Assembly: GCA_004297305.1 (NCBI GenBank)
Contig: SCTR01000007.1
Span: forward strand, 357,586 to 421,585
Length of the DNA stretch: 64,000 nt
Direction: 5' to 3'
Source of the DNA: Actinomycetota bacterium
Lineage (GTDB): Bacteria > Actinomycetota > Actinomycetes > S36-B12 > FW305-bin1
Part shown: in pieces, positions 53,133 to 61,142 of the stretch
Layout of the letters: each line of letters starts with the position of its first letter
Position numbering within the stretch: the stretch's first letter is position 1
The notes under the pieces: generated by a model
The model's database searches: none
What the model saw: only the letters and a program-made list of their open reading frames with translations
What the model was told of the DNA's origin: nothing
Program-made: the position numbers and the translations under genes

Positions 53133-54360
53133 CCAACTCGGTCCGGGACACCTCGACCGGCCGCCGGAACGGGGCGGTGACGGCAGCCACCAGGTGAGCC
53201 CGGCAGACCCAGAAGACGACTGCGGCAGCGAGCAATTGGGCTGCCGCGAGGACCAGGCGGCCCGTGGTCCCGGTGACGACGAACTGCAGCGCGAAAGTGC
53301 CGAGCAGGACGATCGCCGTACGGCGGTGCAGCCGCAACGACACGATGATCGCCACTCCCAGCATCGTCTGGGTCGCCGTCAGCGCGAACTCCTCCACCTG
53401 TCTGGGGTCCAACCCCAGCGCCGTCCCGCCACCGCCGGCCGCATGCGCGACCGGCAGCGAGCCGACCAGCAGCGTCCACTGGTTCACCTTCGCGGCGATC
53501 AGGGTGGCGATGGCAGCGGCGCCCATCCCGCGTACCGCGAACATGATCGCCACGATGAATTCCGGCGCCTCCGACGCCAGCGGCGCAAGCCACTGCACCA
53601 GAACGAAACTGTCGACGCCCAGCGCTGCACCGGACGTGACCAGGGCATCGGCGAAAGGCTGGGCGCACAGCAGGATCACGACCGCTGAGACGGCGAACAT
53701 CGCGACGATCACGCCTCGGCGCGCCGCCGTCGGCAGTGCCGCCACGGCCGCAGCGGTCCCGACCACCGGGTGGGCGCTGTCGTCGCGAACGTGACCGAGT
53801 CGCCACAGATAGGCCAGGAATACCGCGATGAGCACCAGACCGAACAGCAACGAGATCTCGCCGGCGAACGGGATCACGAACGCGGCGAGGCCGACGAGTC
53901 CGAGCACGCCGATGTCGACGCGACTGCTCGCCGGCAGCAGCAGCGCCGAACGGCTGCGCGTCCCGCCGGACGAGCGGCGCCAGCGGTAGGCGGCGAGGGC
54001 CAGCAGGACGACCAGCGGCCACCCGACGCCCAGCAACAGCCGGTTGGAGCCGGTCATGTTGGCTGCGGCGTACTGCTCGTAGGACGGGTCCGACCCGGAG
54101 CGGTAGGCGTAGTACAGGTCGACGGCGTACTCCGGCAGCACCGCGACCAGGGCGAGCACCGCCACGGCCAGCGGGCCAGAGATGTCGGTGCGGGCAGCAT
54201 CGGCCGCCCACGCCAAGATGAACGCCGCCCCGACGATCGCCGCACCGAACGCGACGAGGTCGATGACGCCACCGGGGTTCACGCCGCTGCTGCGCAGCAC
54301 GAGCGCGGGCACGGCGAGGCCGCCGGCCAACATGATTCGGTGCACCAGGTGGGCGGTCAT
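53119..54360 (-). CDS. CaCA-family cation exchanger, probable Mn2+ exporter
   Basis: 413 residues with about 11 membrane helices. The two alpha-repeats are visible: LPEYAVDLYYAYRSG with NMTGSNRLLLG, and LASEAPEFIVAIMFAVRG with KVNQWTLLVGS, giving the paired acidic residues of Na+/Ca2+ exchanger relatives. ATG 54360 has GAGGACGCG upstream and is preferred; a longer frame to 54549 would read through the riboswitch. The manganese riboswitch and adjacent mntR suggest that it exports Mn2+ when the metal is in excess. The ion is inferred from regulation, not from the sequence. Confidence 0.85.
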   Translation of the reverse strand: MTAHLVHRIMLAGGLAVPALVLRSSGVNPGGVIDLVAFGAAIVGAAFILAWAADAARTDISGPLAVAVLALVAVLPEYAVDLYYAYRSGSDPSYEQYAAANMTGSNRLLLGVGWPLVVLLALAAYRWRRSSGGTRSRSALLLPASSRVDIGVLGLVGLAAFVIPFAGEISLLFGLVLIAVFLAYLWRLGHVRDDSAHPVVGTAAAVAALPTAARRGVIVAMFAVSAVVILLCAQPFADALVTSGAALGVDSFVLVQWLAPLASEAPEFIVAIMFAVRGMGAAAIATLIAAKVNQWTLLVGSLPVAHAAGGGGTALGLDPRQVEEFALTATQTMLGVAIIVSLRLHRRTAIVLLGTFALQFVVTGTTGRLVLAAAQLLAAAVVFWVCRAHLVAAVTAPFRRPVEVSRTELVRTG

Positions 54361-54416
54361 CGCGTCCTCGAGTCCGCCGCAGCGAGGGCATCGGCGATGA
54401 CCTCGGCCGCGGTCGC

Positions 54417-54536
54417 GGCCGAAGGTCTCGCTCACCCTGTGCAGAGCCGGTGCGCCGGGCGGCACGAGCCGCCAGCATGTCGACGCACCGCGGGCGATTG
54501 CTGGACGCAAAGCCCGGGAGCTACTCCCCTTCGCCG
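54417..54536 (-). ncRNA. yybP-ykoY manganese riboswitch
   Basis: On the minus strand the RNA starts with GGCGAAGGGGAGTAGC, contains GCGTCGACATGCTGGCGG, and ends with GTGAGCGAGACCTTCGGCC. These are the conserved loop elements of the yybP-ykoY aptamer, and CGAAGG pairs with CCTTCG to close P1. Mn2+ bridges the two loops in known structures and turns expression on. The expression platform is the 55 nt to the start codon, with a GGCCGCG-ACC-GCGGCC hairpin. Confidence 0.9.
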
Positions 54537-54605
54537 GACATGGTGGCACACCTCCGGCGATGAAATCGACTCTCCCGCAAGGATTATGGCGGACGAATCT
54601 CGTTG

Positions 54606-54619
54606 TTAGGCTGGCCTAA
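54606..54619. promoter_or_regulatory. DtxR/MntR-like palindrome upstream of the manganese riboswitch
   Basis: TTAGGC-TG-GCCTAA, perfect 6-bp arms, resembles the core of DtxR-family boxes (TTAGG...CCTAA). It precedes a CATAAT -10 candidate on the minus strand (about 54590-54585), covering the likely -35. An mntR gene is 1.5 kb away. Confidence 0.6.
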
Positions 54620-54718
54620 TGCCGGCTCTGTTTGGCGACGCCGGAGTCCGGACAGACCGGCGGTGCCGAGCCATAACTCGGGGCGGGCATGACGGCCGGC
54701 CAGCCCAGGGCACGGTGG

Positions 54719-54797
54719 GCGCGACGGGACGGCCCGGGCAACCAGGGCAATCGCGTGCGCGCGACGGGACGGCCGGGCAGTCAGGGCAATCGGCGTG
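54719..54797. repeat. Imperfect direct repeat, 40-bp period
   Basis: GCGCGACGGGACGGCC...GGGCA..CAGGGCAATCG occurs from 54719 and again from 54759. A looser relative starts near 54690. It lies upstream of the small gene at 54865. Confidence 0.65.
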
Positions 54798-54864
54798 CAT
54801 GACGAATGGCCCCCAGGGGAATGACCTCCGGCGACTGGCGCCAATGACTGGGAGCGTGCGAGCG

Positions 54865-55116
54865 ATGACGAAGTTCTGGCAGGGCTACGAAGGTGTCCAC
54901 CTGAGCAAGCACGACATACCCGCGGTGGTGCACGCGGTGGCGACCGACGCCAGCGGGCCGCCGTACCTCGCGCAGTGCCAGGCCTACGTGCCCAACCTCC
55001 GCAAGGAGGCCGCGGGTGGCGGCTACGCCGAGTTCGCGCAGTACGCCGACGCCACCTCCTGCGAGGTCTGCGTCGGGCTGGTGTACGGCGAGCAGCCCTC
55101 GGAGCGTCGGACATGA
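54865..55116 (+). CDS. Small protein, function unknown
   Basis: 83 residues from ATG 54865; GGGAG lies 10 nt upstream and the longer frame is low-complexity shadow. MTKFWQGYEGVHLSKHDIPAVVHAVATDASGPPYLAQCQAYVPNLRKE then AQYADATSCEVCVGLVYGE. Three Cys (one CEVC pair) might bind metal. No membrane segment. The ATGA overlap with the next gene shows translational coupling. Not recognised as a known family. Confidence 0.6.
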   Translation: MTKFWQGYEGVHLSKHDIPAVVHAVATDASGPPYLAQCQAYVPNLRKEAAGGGYAEFAQYADATSCEVCVGLVYGEQPSERRT

Positions 55117-55442
55117 CCGGCGACAGCACGGCGGGGCGAGCTGACGACGACACGCCGGTCTCTGACGGTCTCGCCGCCGGGCACAGGGCCGACGACGACA
55201 GGGCAGCCGCTCACGGTCTCGCCGCTGGGGACAGTGCCGACGACAGGGCCGGGGCCGACGACGACAGGGCCGACAACGACAGCACCGGCGGACGGGCGGC
55301 TGCTGAGGATCCCGGGTCGGATGACGCGAGCCCGCCCGCCGGCGGGTCGGCGGGCAGCGGCCTGGGGGCCGACCAGCCGGTGAGCGCGGCCAAGTCCTCG
55401 GTCAACGAACAGGGCGAGCTCGACCGACCGGATCCCGACTGA
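55113..55442 (+). CDS. Acidic disordered protein, function unknown
   Basis: 109 residues from ATG 55113 within the previous stop. The whole protein is low-complexity, rich in Asp, Ala and Gly, with imperfect repeats such as DGLAAGHRADDDRAAAHGLAAGDSADDRAG. It must be disordered. It is accepted mainly because of the ATGA coupling with the gene before. A chance open frame in repetitive DNA is the alternative. Confidence 0.4.
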   Translation: MTGDSTAGRADDDTPVSDGLAAGHRADDDRAAAHGLAAGDSADDRAGADDDRADNDSTGGRAAAEDPGSDDASPPAGGSAGSGLGADQPVSAAKSSVNEQGELDRPDPD

Positions 55443-55448
55443 CCGCGA

Positions 55449-55483
55449 CCACTCGGCCAGCCGGCGGCGGGTCGCCGAGGTGG
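55449..55483. terminator. Possible hairpin between convergent genes
   Basis: CTCGGC (55452-55457) pairs with GCCGAG (55474-55479), extended by CCA/TGG pairs. Weak, but placed between the stops of the small gene and the SARP gene. Confidence 0.35.
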
Positions 55484-55570
55484 AAACCGTGCCTAGATCA
55501 TTGACCCCGGCGCGGCCAGCATCGGCCTGCCACGCGGTCGGGGTGCAGCGTCGCTGCAGTACCGCTCCCC

Positions 55571-58500
55571 CTAACAGGTCACGCCGGCCGCAGCCGCAAC
55601 CCGGCGCAATCTGTCGGTGTGCTGGGCGACACCGCCGGCCTCGGCCCGACGCAACGCGTCGACGGCCAACGAGCCGGCGCCACCGTCCCCGAGCGCAGCA
55701 GCCAGTTCGACGGCGGCGAGGCGGGCCTCGTAGTGACCCAACGGCGGACCGGTGGCAAGCGCACGTTCGACGAAGTCCGCAGCGCGCCCGGTACGTCCCA
55801 TTGCCGTGAGAACCATCGCGCACCGGGCCGCCGCCCAGCTGCCGAACAGTTCGAGGTTCTCGCACCGCTGCAACGAGAACTCGAAGCTGGCCAGGGCCGC
55901 GTCGAGGTCGCCGGCCGCCTGCTCGGCGATACCGACTGCGCGCCAAGCGGTTGCCGTCCATCCGCGGTGTCCGATTCGCGTCGAGAGCGCAAGCGCCTCG
56001 CGGGCGTCGGCCATGGCCTCCGCCGCCCTGCCGAGCGAGGACAGAGCCTCCGATCGATGCCACAACACGTAGGCCTGTGCCTCCGGATGGCCCAGCGCCC
56101 GAGCGGTGTCCCATGCCAGGTCGACCTGCCCCAGCCCGGCGTCGGCCCGGCCACCGAACACCAGTCCGTGGCCACAGGTAGATCTCGGCGTGACGAGCCG
56201 GGCCAGGTCGCCTGAATCCTCGAACAGGTCGGCGGCCTGCCGGAGCAGGCGGGTTCCGGTGGTGACCTCTCCGGCCAGGAACGTCGCCATCGCTCGAGCG
56301 TCCAGAACCCGTGCCGCACCGCCGGAGTCATGCTCGTGTTGATAGATGTCGAATGCTTCGTCCGCCCTTGTCCGTGCTCGTTGCGGCCGACCCAGGTTCA
56401 TGTCGATCACCGACGCAACCTCCAGGGACCACGCCCGGCCAGCGGCGGACTCCCCCGCCTCGATCAGCGCCAGCTCGGCGAGCGCCGATGCCCGCACCAG
56501 GTCGTCGGAGCCGGAGGCCAGCAGTGCCAGCCGGGCCAGGGCCACCGCGCGTGGCGGTCCCGACGGCAGGACGGCGAGAGCCTCCCGTAGATCGTCGCGG
56601 GCTCCGGCCATGTCGCCCAACCGGCGCCGCGCCTCGGCGCGGGTCTGCCACAACGACGCCTGGGCCACCGGATCGGATCGGATCGCCAATCCGGAGTCCG
56701 CCAACGCCGCCGCCTCACGATCGGCGAAGGTCTGCAGCGCCTGCTGCGCAGCGGCCGCGTACGCCTCGGCCGCACGGGCCGAATCGCCGGCACCGAGCCA
56801 ATGCTCGGCCAGTTCCGCCGGCGCATCCGAGCCGCGCGCCAGGGCCGCGGCCAGGAGGCCGTGGCAGCGCACCCGGGTGTCCGGTCCCAGCCCGGCGACG
56901 ACGACCTCGCCGATGAGGTCGTGGGCCACGACCCAACCCGACTCGGTCGCCCGCGCCAGGCCCTGCCGGGCGAGCCGGCCGAGCGAGTCCACGACCGCCG
57001 GCTCGGCCGTCGACACGGCAGCGGCCAGCAGCCCGACGGTGCACTCGCCGCCCCGCAGCGCCAACAGCGCGAGAATCGTGGCGGTGGCATCGTCGATCCG
57101 ACTCACCCGTGTCGCGATCGCCCGGCGTTGGCCGGCCAGGCCCAAGGCATTCGCCCGGGTCACCGTCTCCGGGGCGGCAACCGTCCACCGACCCGCGGTG
57201 GTGGGCGTGATCAGGCCTTCGGCTGCCAGTTCCCGGAGGACTTCGCCGATGGCGAACGGTGTTCGATCAGTGCTGTCCCACAAGGCATTGACGAGACCGT
57301 CGGCGAGATGGTCGAAGCCAGCAGAGGCAGCGTCAGCAAGACCGCCGCCGGCAGGATCGGCATCAGCAACACCGCCGCCGGCGGGATCGGCGCCGGCGAT
57401 CAGCTCGGCCACCGCACCGCGTGACAGACCCGTCAGCACGATCCTGCGGTCCACCTCGAGTCGCGACAGCAGCGCCGGCAGTTCGCCGCCGGGCGGGATC
57501 TCGTCCGGGCGCAGCACGAGCAGGACGGCGATGCCGTCGACCCGGTCGGCCAGGGTGCCCAGCAGCTGCACGCTGCTCGCGTCGACCCAGTGTGCGTCGT
57601 CGACGACGAGCACCAACGGGGCCCGGACGGCGACCACTCGCACCGCAGCTTCGATCAACAGCGCCCGGCGCGACTCGAGGTCGATACCGCCGCCGGTCTC
57701 GATCGACAGGTCCGGTACGACGTCGGTCAAGGCGGCCCGCAGTCGATCGGGCAGCCCACCCAAGGCGAAGACGTCGGCCGCCAGGATCTCGTCGAACAGC
57801 TGGCGGGCGACGCCGAAGGGCTGGGTTCGTTGCGACCAGGACGCTCGCATCGACAGCGTCGGGCCGGGCATCGACAGACCGGAACCGCCGGTGACGATCT
57901 CGGCGACCAACCGCGACTTCCCGACGCCGGATTGCCCGGTCAGGCTGATCAGGCCGCCTCGGTGCAGCGCTGCGGCCAGCGCGGCGTGGTCGTCCGTACG
58001 ACCGACGAACGGTAACCCGGCGAACTCCGGCGGTCGCTGCGCCAGCCGAGTCGTGCGGGCCGTGCTGTCCCCATGCCGCAACAGATCCGCCTGTACTGCA
58101 GCTGCAGCCGGCGACGGGTCCAACCCCAGTTCGTCGGCGAGCAGCCGCCGGAAGACGTCGTACTGCGCCAACGCACCGGCCGGATCACCGACGGCGGCCA
58201 ACGCTCGTACCAGCAGCACAGTGGCGTTCTCTCGCAACGGATCAGCCGCCACCGCCGCGCTGGCGTACTCCACCGCGAGCGGGTGCTCGCCACACTGCAA
58301 GGCCAGCCCGGCCGCCTGCTCCAGCGCCGTCTGTCGCTGCCGCAAGAACCGGATCCGGTACGGCTGAGACCATTCGGCGTACCGGTCCTCGGCCAACGGC
58401 TCCCCACCGGAGGCGGCCAACGCCGCCTGGTAAGCGCGCAGGGCGGCCCGGCCTTGCCGAGCCTCCGCCGTCGTCACCGCAGCCAGGAACTCCTCGGTGT

Positions 58501-58825
58501 CCACTCGGCAGGTGGCGGCGTCGGCCAGCGCGTATCCACCAGGACCGGTGAGGACCAGGGCGGCACGATCGACCGCCCGGCGCGCACGGTTGACCAGGAC
58601 CTGCAGGTTCGCCACCGGATCGACGGGAGGCCGCGACTCCCACAAGGCCTCGGCCAGCTCGTCGTGGGTGACGAAGTGACCCTGCCGCGTCGCCAGGATC
58701 CGCAGCAGGGTCCGAACCTTGCGTCCGCCGAAACTCGCTGACGGCAGTTCCGTGCCGGCGACCGAGACGACGAAGCGTCCCAGCAGGCGCAGCTCGACTG
58801 CGGCGGGACCGGACACGGGCTCCAT
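55571..58825 (-). CDS. SARP/AfsR-type transcriptional regulator with ATPase domain
   Basis: 1084 residues. An OmpR-like winged helix (about 10-95: LRLLGRFVVSVAGTELPS, GGRKVRTLLRILATRQG) is followed by the BTAD domain (to about 245), an AAA/NB-ARC ATPase (Walker A TGQSGVGKS near 295; LVLVVDDAHWVD near 408) and TPR-like helices. This is the AfsR layout; such proteins activate antibiotic or metabolism genes. A short repeat (ADPAGGG) interrupts the ATPase part. ATG 58825. It is divergent from the cupin gene, with phased heptamers in the spacer. Confidence 0.9.
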   Translation of the reverse strand: MEPVSGPAAVELRLLGRFVVSVAGTELPSASFGGRKVRTLLRILATRQGHFVTHDELAEALWESRPPVDPVANLQVLVNRARRAVDRAALVLTGPGGYALADAATCRVDTEEFLAAVTTAEARQGRAALRAYQAALAASGGEPLAEDRYAEWSQPYRIRFLRQRQTALEQAAGLALQCGEHPLAVEYASAAVAADPLRENATVLLVRALAAVGDPAGALAQYDVFRRLLADELGLDPSPAAAAVQADLLRHGDSTARTTRLAQRPPEFAGLPFVGRTDDHAALAAALHRGGLISLTGQSGVGKSRLVAEIVTGGSGLSMPGPTLSMRASWSQRTQPFGVARQLFDEILAADVFALGGLPDRLRAALTDVVPDLSIETGGGIDLESRRALLIEAAVRVVAVRAPLVLVVDDAHWVDASSVQLLGTLADRVDGIAVLLVLRPDEIPPGGELPALLSRLEVDRRIVLTGLSRGAVAELIAGADPAGGGVADADPAGGGLADAASAGFDHLADGLVNALWDSTDRTPFAIGEVLRELAAEGLITPTTAGRWTVAAPETVTRANALGLAGQRRAIATRVSRIDDATATILALLALRGGECTVGLLAAAVSTAEPAVVDSLGRLARQGLARATESGWVVAHDLIGEVVVAGLGPDTRVRCHGLLAAALARGSDAPAELAEHWLGAGDSARAAEAYAAAAQQALQTFADREAAALADSGLAIRSDPVAQASLWQTRAEARRRLGDMAGARDDLREALAVLPSGPPRAVALARLALLASGSDDLVRASALAELALIEAGESAAGRAWSLEVASVIDMNLGRPQRARTRADEAFDIYQHEHDSGGAARVLDARAMATFLAGEVTTGTRLLRQAADLFEDSGDLARLVTPRSTCGHGLVFGGRADAGLGQVDLAWDTARALGHPEAQAYVLWHRSEALSSLGRAAEAMADAREALALSTRIGHRGWTATAWRAVGIAEQAAGDLDAALASFEFSLQRCENLELFGSWAAARCAMVLTAMGRTGRAADFVERALATGPPLGHYEARLAAVELAAALGDGGAGSLAVDALRRAEAGGVAQHTDRLRRVAAAAGVTC

Positions 58826-58833
58826 CCTGGCGC

Positions 58834-58866
58834 CGCTAGGTATCCGCTAGCCCCGCTTCCTAGCGT
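58834..58866 (+). promoter_or_regulatory. Candidate SARP box and -10 of the cupin operon
   Basis: Heptamers CGCTAGG (58834) and CGCTAGC (58845) start 11 bp apart, the phasing of known SARP sites. TAGCGT (58861-58866) fits a -10 and begins 9 bp after the second heptamer. An inverted CCTAGCG at 58859-58865 overlaps it. Confidence 0.55.
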
Positions 58867-58907
58867 CTGGCGCGTTGTGTCCAGCCCAGATCTCCAGGAG
58901 GTAAGCC

Positions 58908-59285
58908 ATGACCGCCACCGGCCACGCGCGCGAACAGGTCACCGAACACCGGCATTTCGCGGCACCGGACGAGACCCGGACCTTCGATCACGGGCGGCTT
59001 GAGCTGCTGCAGGTCGGCGGGCGTGACATCGGGCGCCTGGTGCTGCAGCCGGGATGGCGCTGGTCGGACCACGTCCGGCCGATCGCCGGCACGCCGCTGT
59101 GCGAAGCGCCGCACTTCCAGTACCACGTGCAGGGGACACTGCGGATCCGCATGGCCGACGGGACCGAGTTCGACGCGGGCCCCGGCGACGTCACGTCACT
59201 GCCGTCCGGTCACGACGCCTGGGTGGTCGGCGATGAGGCGGTCGTCGTGGTGGACTGGTTCGGCGCCAGCGACTACGCGCGATGA
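58908..59285 (+). CDS. Cupin-domain protein
   Basis: 125 residues from ATG 58908 with AGGAGGTAAGCC directly upstream, one of the best ribosome-binding sites in the window. A single cupin barrel: GWRWSDHVRPIAGTPLCEAPHFQYHVQGTLRIRMADGTEFDAGPGDV with HF-x-HV and the second-motif Gly/Pro pattern GPGDVTSLPSGHDAWV. The metal site has fewer His than classic cupins. It could bind a small molecule or act as an enzyme. The stop overlaps the SnoaL-like start by ATGA. Confidence 0.82.
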   Translation: MTATGHAREQVTEHRHFAAPDETRTFDHGRLELLQVGGRDIGRLVLQPGWRWSDHVRPIAGTPLCEAPHFQYHVQGTLRIRMADGTEFDAGPGDVTSLPSGHDAWVVGDEAVVVVDWFGASDYAR

Positions 59286-59638
59286 GCCCGGACAGTCTGC
59301 TCGCCGTGGTCGATCGGTTCAGTGCGGCCTTCGATACGCAGGACGTCGACCGGATCATGGCGACGATGACGCCCGACTGCGTCTTCGAGAGCACCGCCCC
59401 ACCCGACGGGCAGCGGCACGTCGGTCAGCGCGCCGTACGGGCGGCGCTAAGCGAGTTCTTCCAGCAGACCGCCGGCGCGCAGTTCCACACCGAAGACCGG
59501 TTCGGCAGCCAGGACCGGGTCGTCGTGTTGTGGCGCTACGACTGGGGCGGCGCCGATCCCGGGCACGTGCGGGGGGTCGACGTGTTTCGTGTCCGGGACG
59601 ATCTGGTCTGGCAGAAGGCGTCGTACGTCAAGGGGTGA
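59282..59638 (+). CDS. SnoaL-like (NTF2-fold) protein
   Basis: 118 residues from ATG 59282, overlapping the cupin stop. SLLAVVDRFSAAFDTQDVDRIMATMTPDCVFESTAPPDGQRHVG opens the typical NTF2-like fold, which closes with RVVVLWRYDW and GVDVFRVRDDLVWQKASYVKG. Members are polyketide cyclases, hydrolases or ligand carriers. Coupling to a cupin and to a divergent SARP-type regulator hints at a small stand-alone modification step. The stop is 11 bp from the S4 gene stop. Confidence 0.82.
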   Translation: MSPDSLLAVVDRFSAAFDTQDVDRIMATMTPDCVFESTAPPDGQRHVGQRAVRAALSEFFQQTAGAQFHTEDRFGSQDRVVVLWRYDWGGADPGHVRGVDVFRVRDDLVWQKASYVKG

Positions 59639-59649
59639 CGGCCGCGGCG

Positions 59650-60252
59650 TCATCGCGCGTAGTACTCGACGACCAGCTGCAAGTCACAGATGATGGGCAC
59701 TTCGTCGCGGCGCGCATCTCGGAGGACCTGGGCGGTCAGCCCGTCCCGGTCGACGAGCAGATGGCCGGCCACCGTATCGACGTGGCGCCCTTCCCGCGCC
59801 GCCACGAACACCGGCAGCTGCTGACTGGCGGCACGCACGCCGACGTGGTCGCCGTCCTGCAGCCGGAACGCCGGCCGGTCCACCCGGCTGCCGTTCACCA
59901 GGATGTGGCCGTGGGACACCAGCTGGCGGGCCTGGTAGATCGACCGAGCGAATCCCGAGCGCAGGACGACGGCGTCCAGGCGTCGCTCCAGGTCGATCAC
60001 CAGGTTGTCGCCGGTTCGTCCCGGTCGGCGAGCCGCGTCCTGGAAGGCACGCCGCAGCTGGCTCTCGGAGATGTAGTACTGCGCGCGTAGCCGCTGCTTC
60101 TCTCGCAGGTGCCGCCCGTACTCGGTGACGTTCTGACCGTTCTTGCCGTGGACGCCTGGACGGTAGGGGCGCTCGTCGAGCACCTTCTGCGCCTTGGGCG
60201 ACACCGCGATGCCCAACGCCCGACTGAGCTTCCCGACCGGCTTGTGCCGCAC
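59650..60252 (-). CDS. rpsD: Ribosomal protein S4 paralogue, C-minus type
   Basis: 200 residues from GTG 60252 (GGAGGAG upstream). Full S4 signature: RPYRPGVHGKNGQNVTEYGRHLREKQRLRAQYYISESQLRRAF, then the S4 RNA-binding domain RRLDAVVLRSGFARSIYQARQLVSHGHILVNG. It lacks the N-terminal Cys cluster, so it is zinc-free. It stands alone, away from rpsM-rpsK-rpoA, so it is likely an extra copy. An iron-box-like site covers its promoter, suggesting metal-dependent swap with the main S4. Whether another copy exists cannot be seen here. Confidence 0.9.
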   Translation of the reverse strand: MRHKPVGKLSRALGIAVSPKAQKVLDERPYRPGVHGKNGQNVTEYGRHLREKQRLRAQYYISESQLRRAFQDAARRPGRTGDNLVIDLERRLDAVVLRSGFARSIYQARQLVSHGHILVNGSRVDRPAFRLQDGDHVGVRAASQQLPVFVAAREGRHVDTVAGHLLVDRDGLTAQVLRDARRDEVPIICDLQLVVEYYAR

Positions 60253-60271
60253 GACTCCTCCTGAGACTAGA

Positions 60272-60290
60272 TCAGGGTAGCCTAACCTAT
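60272..60290. promoter_or_regulatory. DtxR/IdeR-like iron box in a divergent promoter
   Basis: TCAGGGTAGCCTAACCTAT matches the IdeR consensus TTAGGTTAGGCTAACCTAA at 15 of 19 positions, and at 17 if the degenerate centre and last position are allowed. It lies 20 bp before the S4 start and 35 bp before the divergent gene, over possible -10 boxes of both. Confidence 0.6.
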
Positions 60291-60324
60291 GCTGACCTGA
60301 ACTGAGGCCGACAGAGGAGCCGGG

Positions 60325-60717
60325 ATGACCCCGCCAGCAGGAATCGAGCAGGCCACCGACCACCGGGTCCGCGATCGGCTCATCGAGGTCGGCCGCGGTG
60401 TACTGCGGGACAACAGCAGTGGCCTGCGAGCGATCGTGGGCGAGCAGGTCGTGGGGGTCGATCGGATCGAGATCGCGCACCGGCGGCTGGTTGCGCGGCA
60501 CCGCCCCGAGTGGACGTGGCCCAACGACGAGCCGGACGCGGTCGGGGTGCTCGTGGCCCACCATCGCCCCACCGCGACGTTCGTCCGGCTGGTCGGCTGG
60601 TGGACGCCCACGGTGACCTCGGCGCTCGCTCTCGACCTCGCCGCAGCGGCAGTGTGGGATCGGCACCGGCGGGTGGAACTGGACGACGACGAGGCGATCG
60701 CCGCTCTGCTGCAGTGA
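60325..60717 (+). CDS. Protein of unknown function divergent from S4 paralogue
   Basis: 130 residues from ATG 60325 with GAGGAG 5 nt upstream. No membrane segment. Features: RLIEVGRGVLRDNSSGLRAIVGEQVVGVDRIEIAHRRLVARHRPEW, then AVGVLVAHHRPTATFVRLVGWWTPTV and an acidic end. It looks like a compact alpha/beta protein but matches no family I know. The shared iron-box-like site suggests control by iron or manganese together with the S4 copy. Confidence 0.6.
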   Translation: MTPPAGIEQATDHRVRDRLIEVGRGVLRDNSSGLRAIVGEQVVGVDRIEIAHRRLVARHRPEWTWPNDEPDAVGVLVAHHRPTATFVRLVGWWTPTVTSALALDLAAAAVWDRHRRVELDDDEAIAALLQ

Positions 60718-60752
60718 CGTGATCGCCGTAGTGCCGCGGACCGCGACGCCCG

Positions 60753-60782
60753 TTGACACGTACAACCGTATGGTTGTACGTT
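60753..60782 (+). promoter_or_regulatory. ArsR promoter with operator built into the spacer
   Basis: TTGACA (60753-60758), 18-bp spacer, TACGTT (60777-60782), then 6 nt to GTG 60789. The palindrome CGTACAACC-GTAT-GGTTGTACG (60759-60780) fills the spacer and overlaps the -10. A bound ArsR dimer would exclude RNA polymerase. Confidence 0.85.
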
Positions 60783-60788
60783 GACGGG

Positions 60789-61121
60789 GTGACCGAGCGG
60801 GACGAGGACCGGGCCGACGCCCTGTTCCACGCCCTCGCCGACCGCACCCGGCGCGACATCATGCGCCGCGTGCTCGCCGGTGAACGTTCGGTCTCCGCGA
60901 TCGCGGCGAACTACGACATGAGTTTCGCCGCAGTACAGAAACACGTCGCCGTCCTGGAACGGGCCGGCCTGATCGTGAAACGACGTGTCGGGCGTGAAGC
61001 GCTGGCGTCCGGCGACATCGAAGCGGTGCGTGCCGTCGCCTCGATGCTGCTGGAGATCGAGCAGGTGTGGCGTGGCCGCATCGCCCGGATCGACGAGTTC
61101 CTCGCGGCCGACCAGACCTGA
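60789..61121 (+). CDS. ArsR-family regulator
   Basis: 110 residues from GTG 60789, set by the -10 box 6 nt away; a longer frame would start inside the promoter. The winged helix is LFHALADRTRRDIMRRVLAGERSVSAIAANYDMSFAAVQKHVAVLERAGLIVKRRVGRE, typical of ArsR proteins paired with SRPBCC genes. No metal-binding Cys of ArsR/SmtB sensors is present. It should repress itself and the following gene. Inducer unknown. Confidence 0.92.
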   Translation: MTERDEDRADALFHALADRTRRDIMRRVLAGERSVSAIAANYDMSFAAVQKHVAVLERAGLIVKRRVGREALASGDIEAVRAVASMLLEIEQVWRGRIARIDEFLAADQT

Positions 61122-61142
61122 CCTACTGAAGGAGAACCGGCA

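Noticed and set aside
54361-54549. N-terminal extension of the exchanger
   Set aside because: The stretch is the manganese riboswitch and its platform; ATG 54360 has a ribosome-binding site and starts the first membrane helix.
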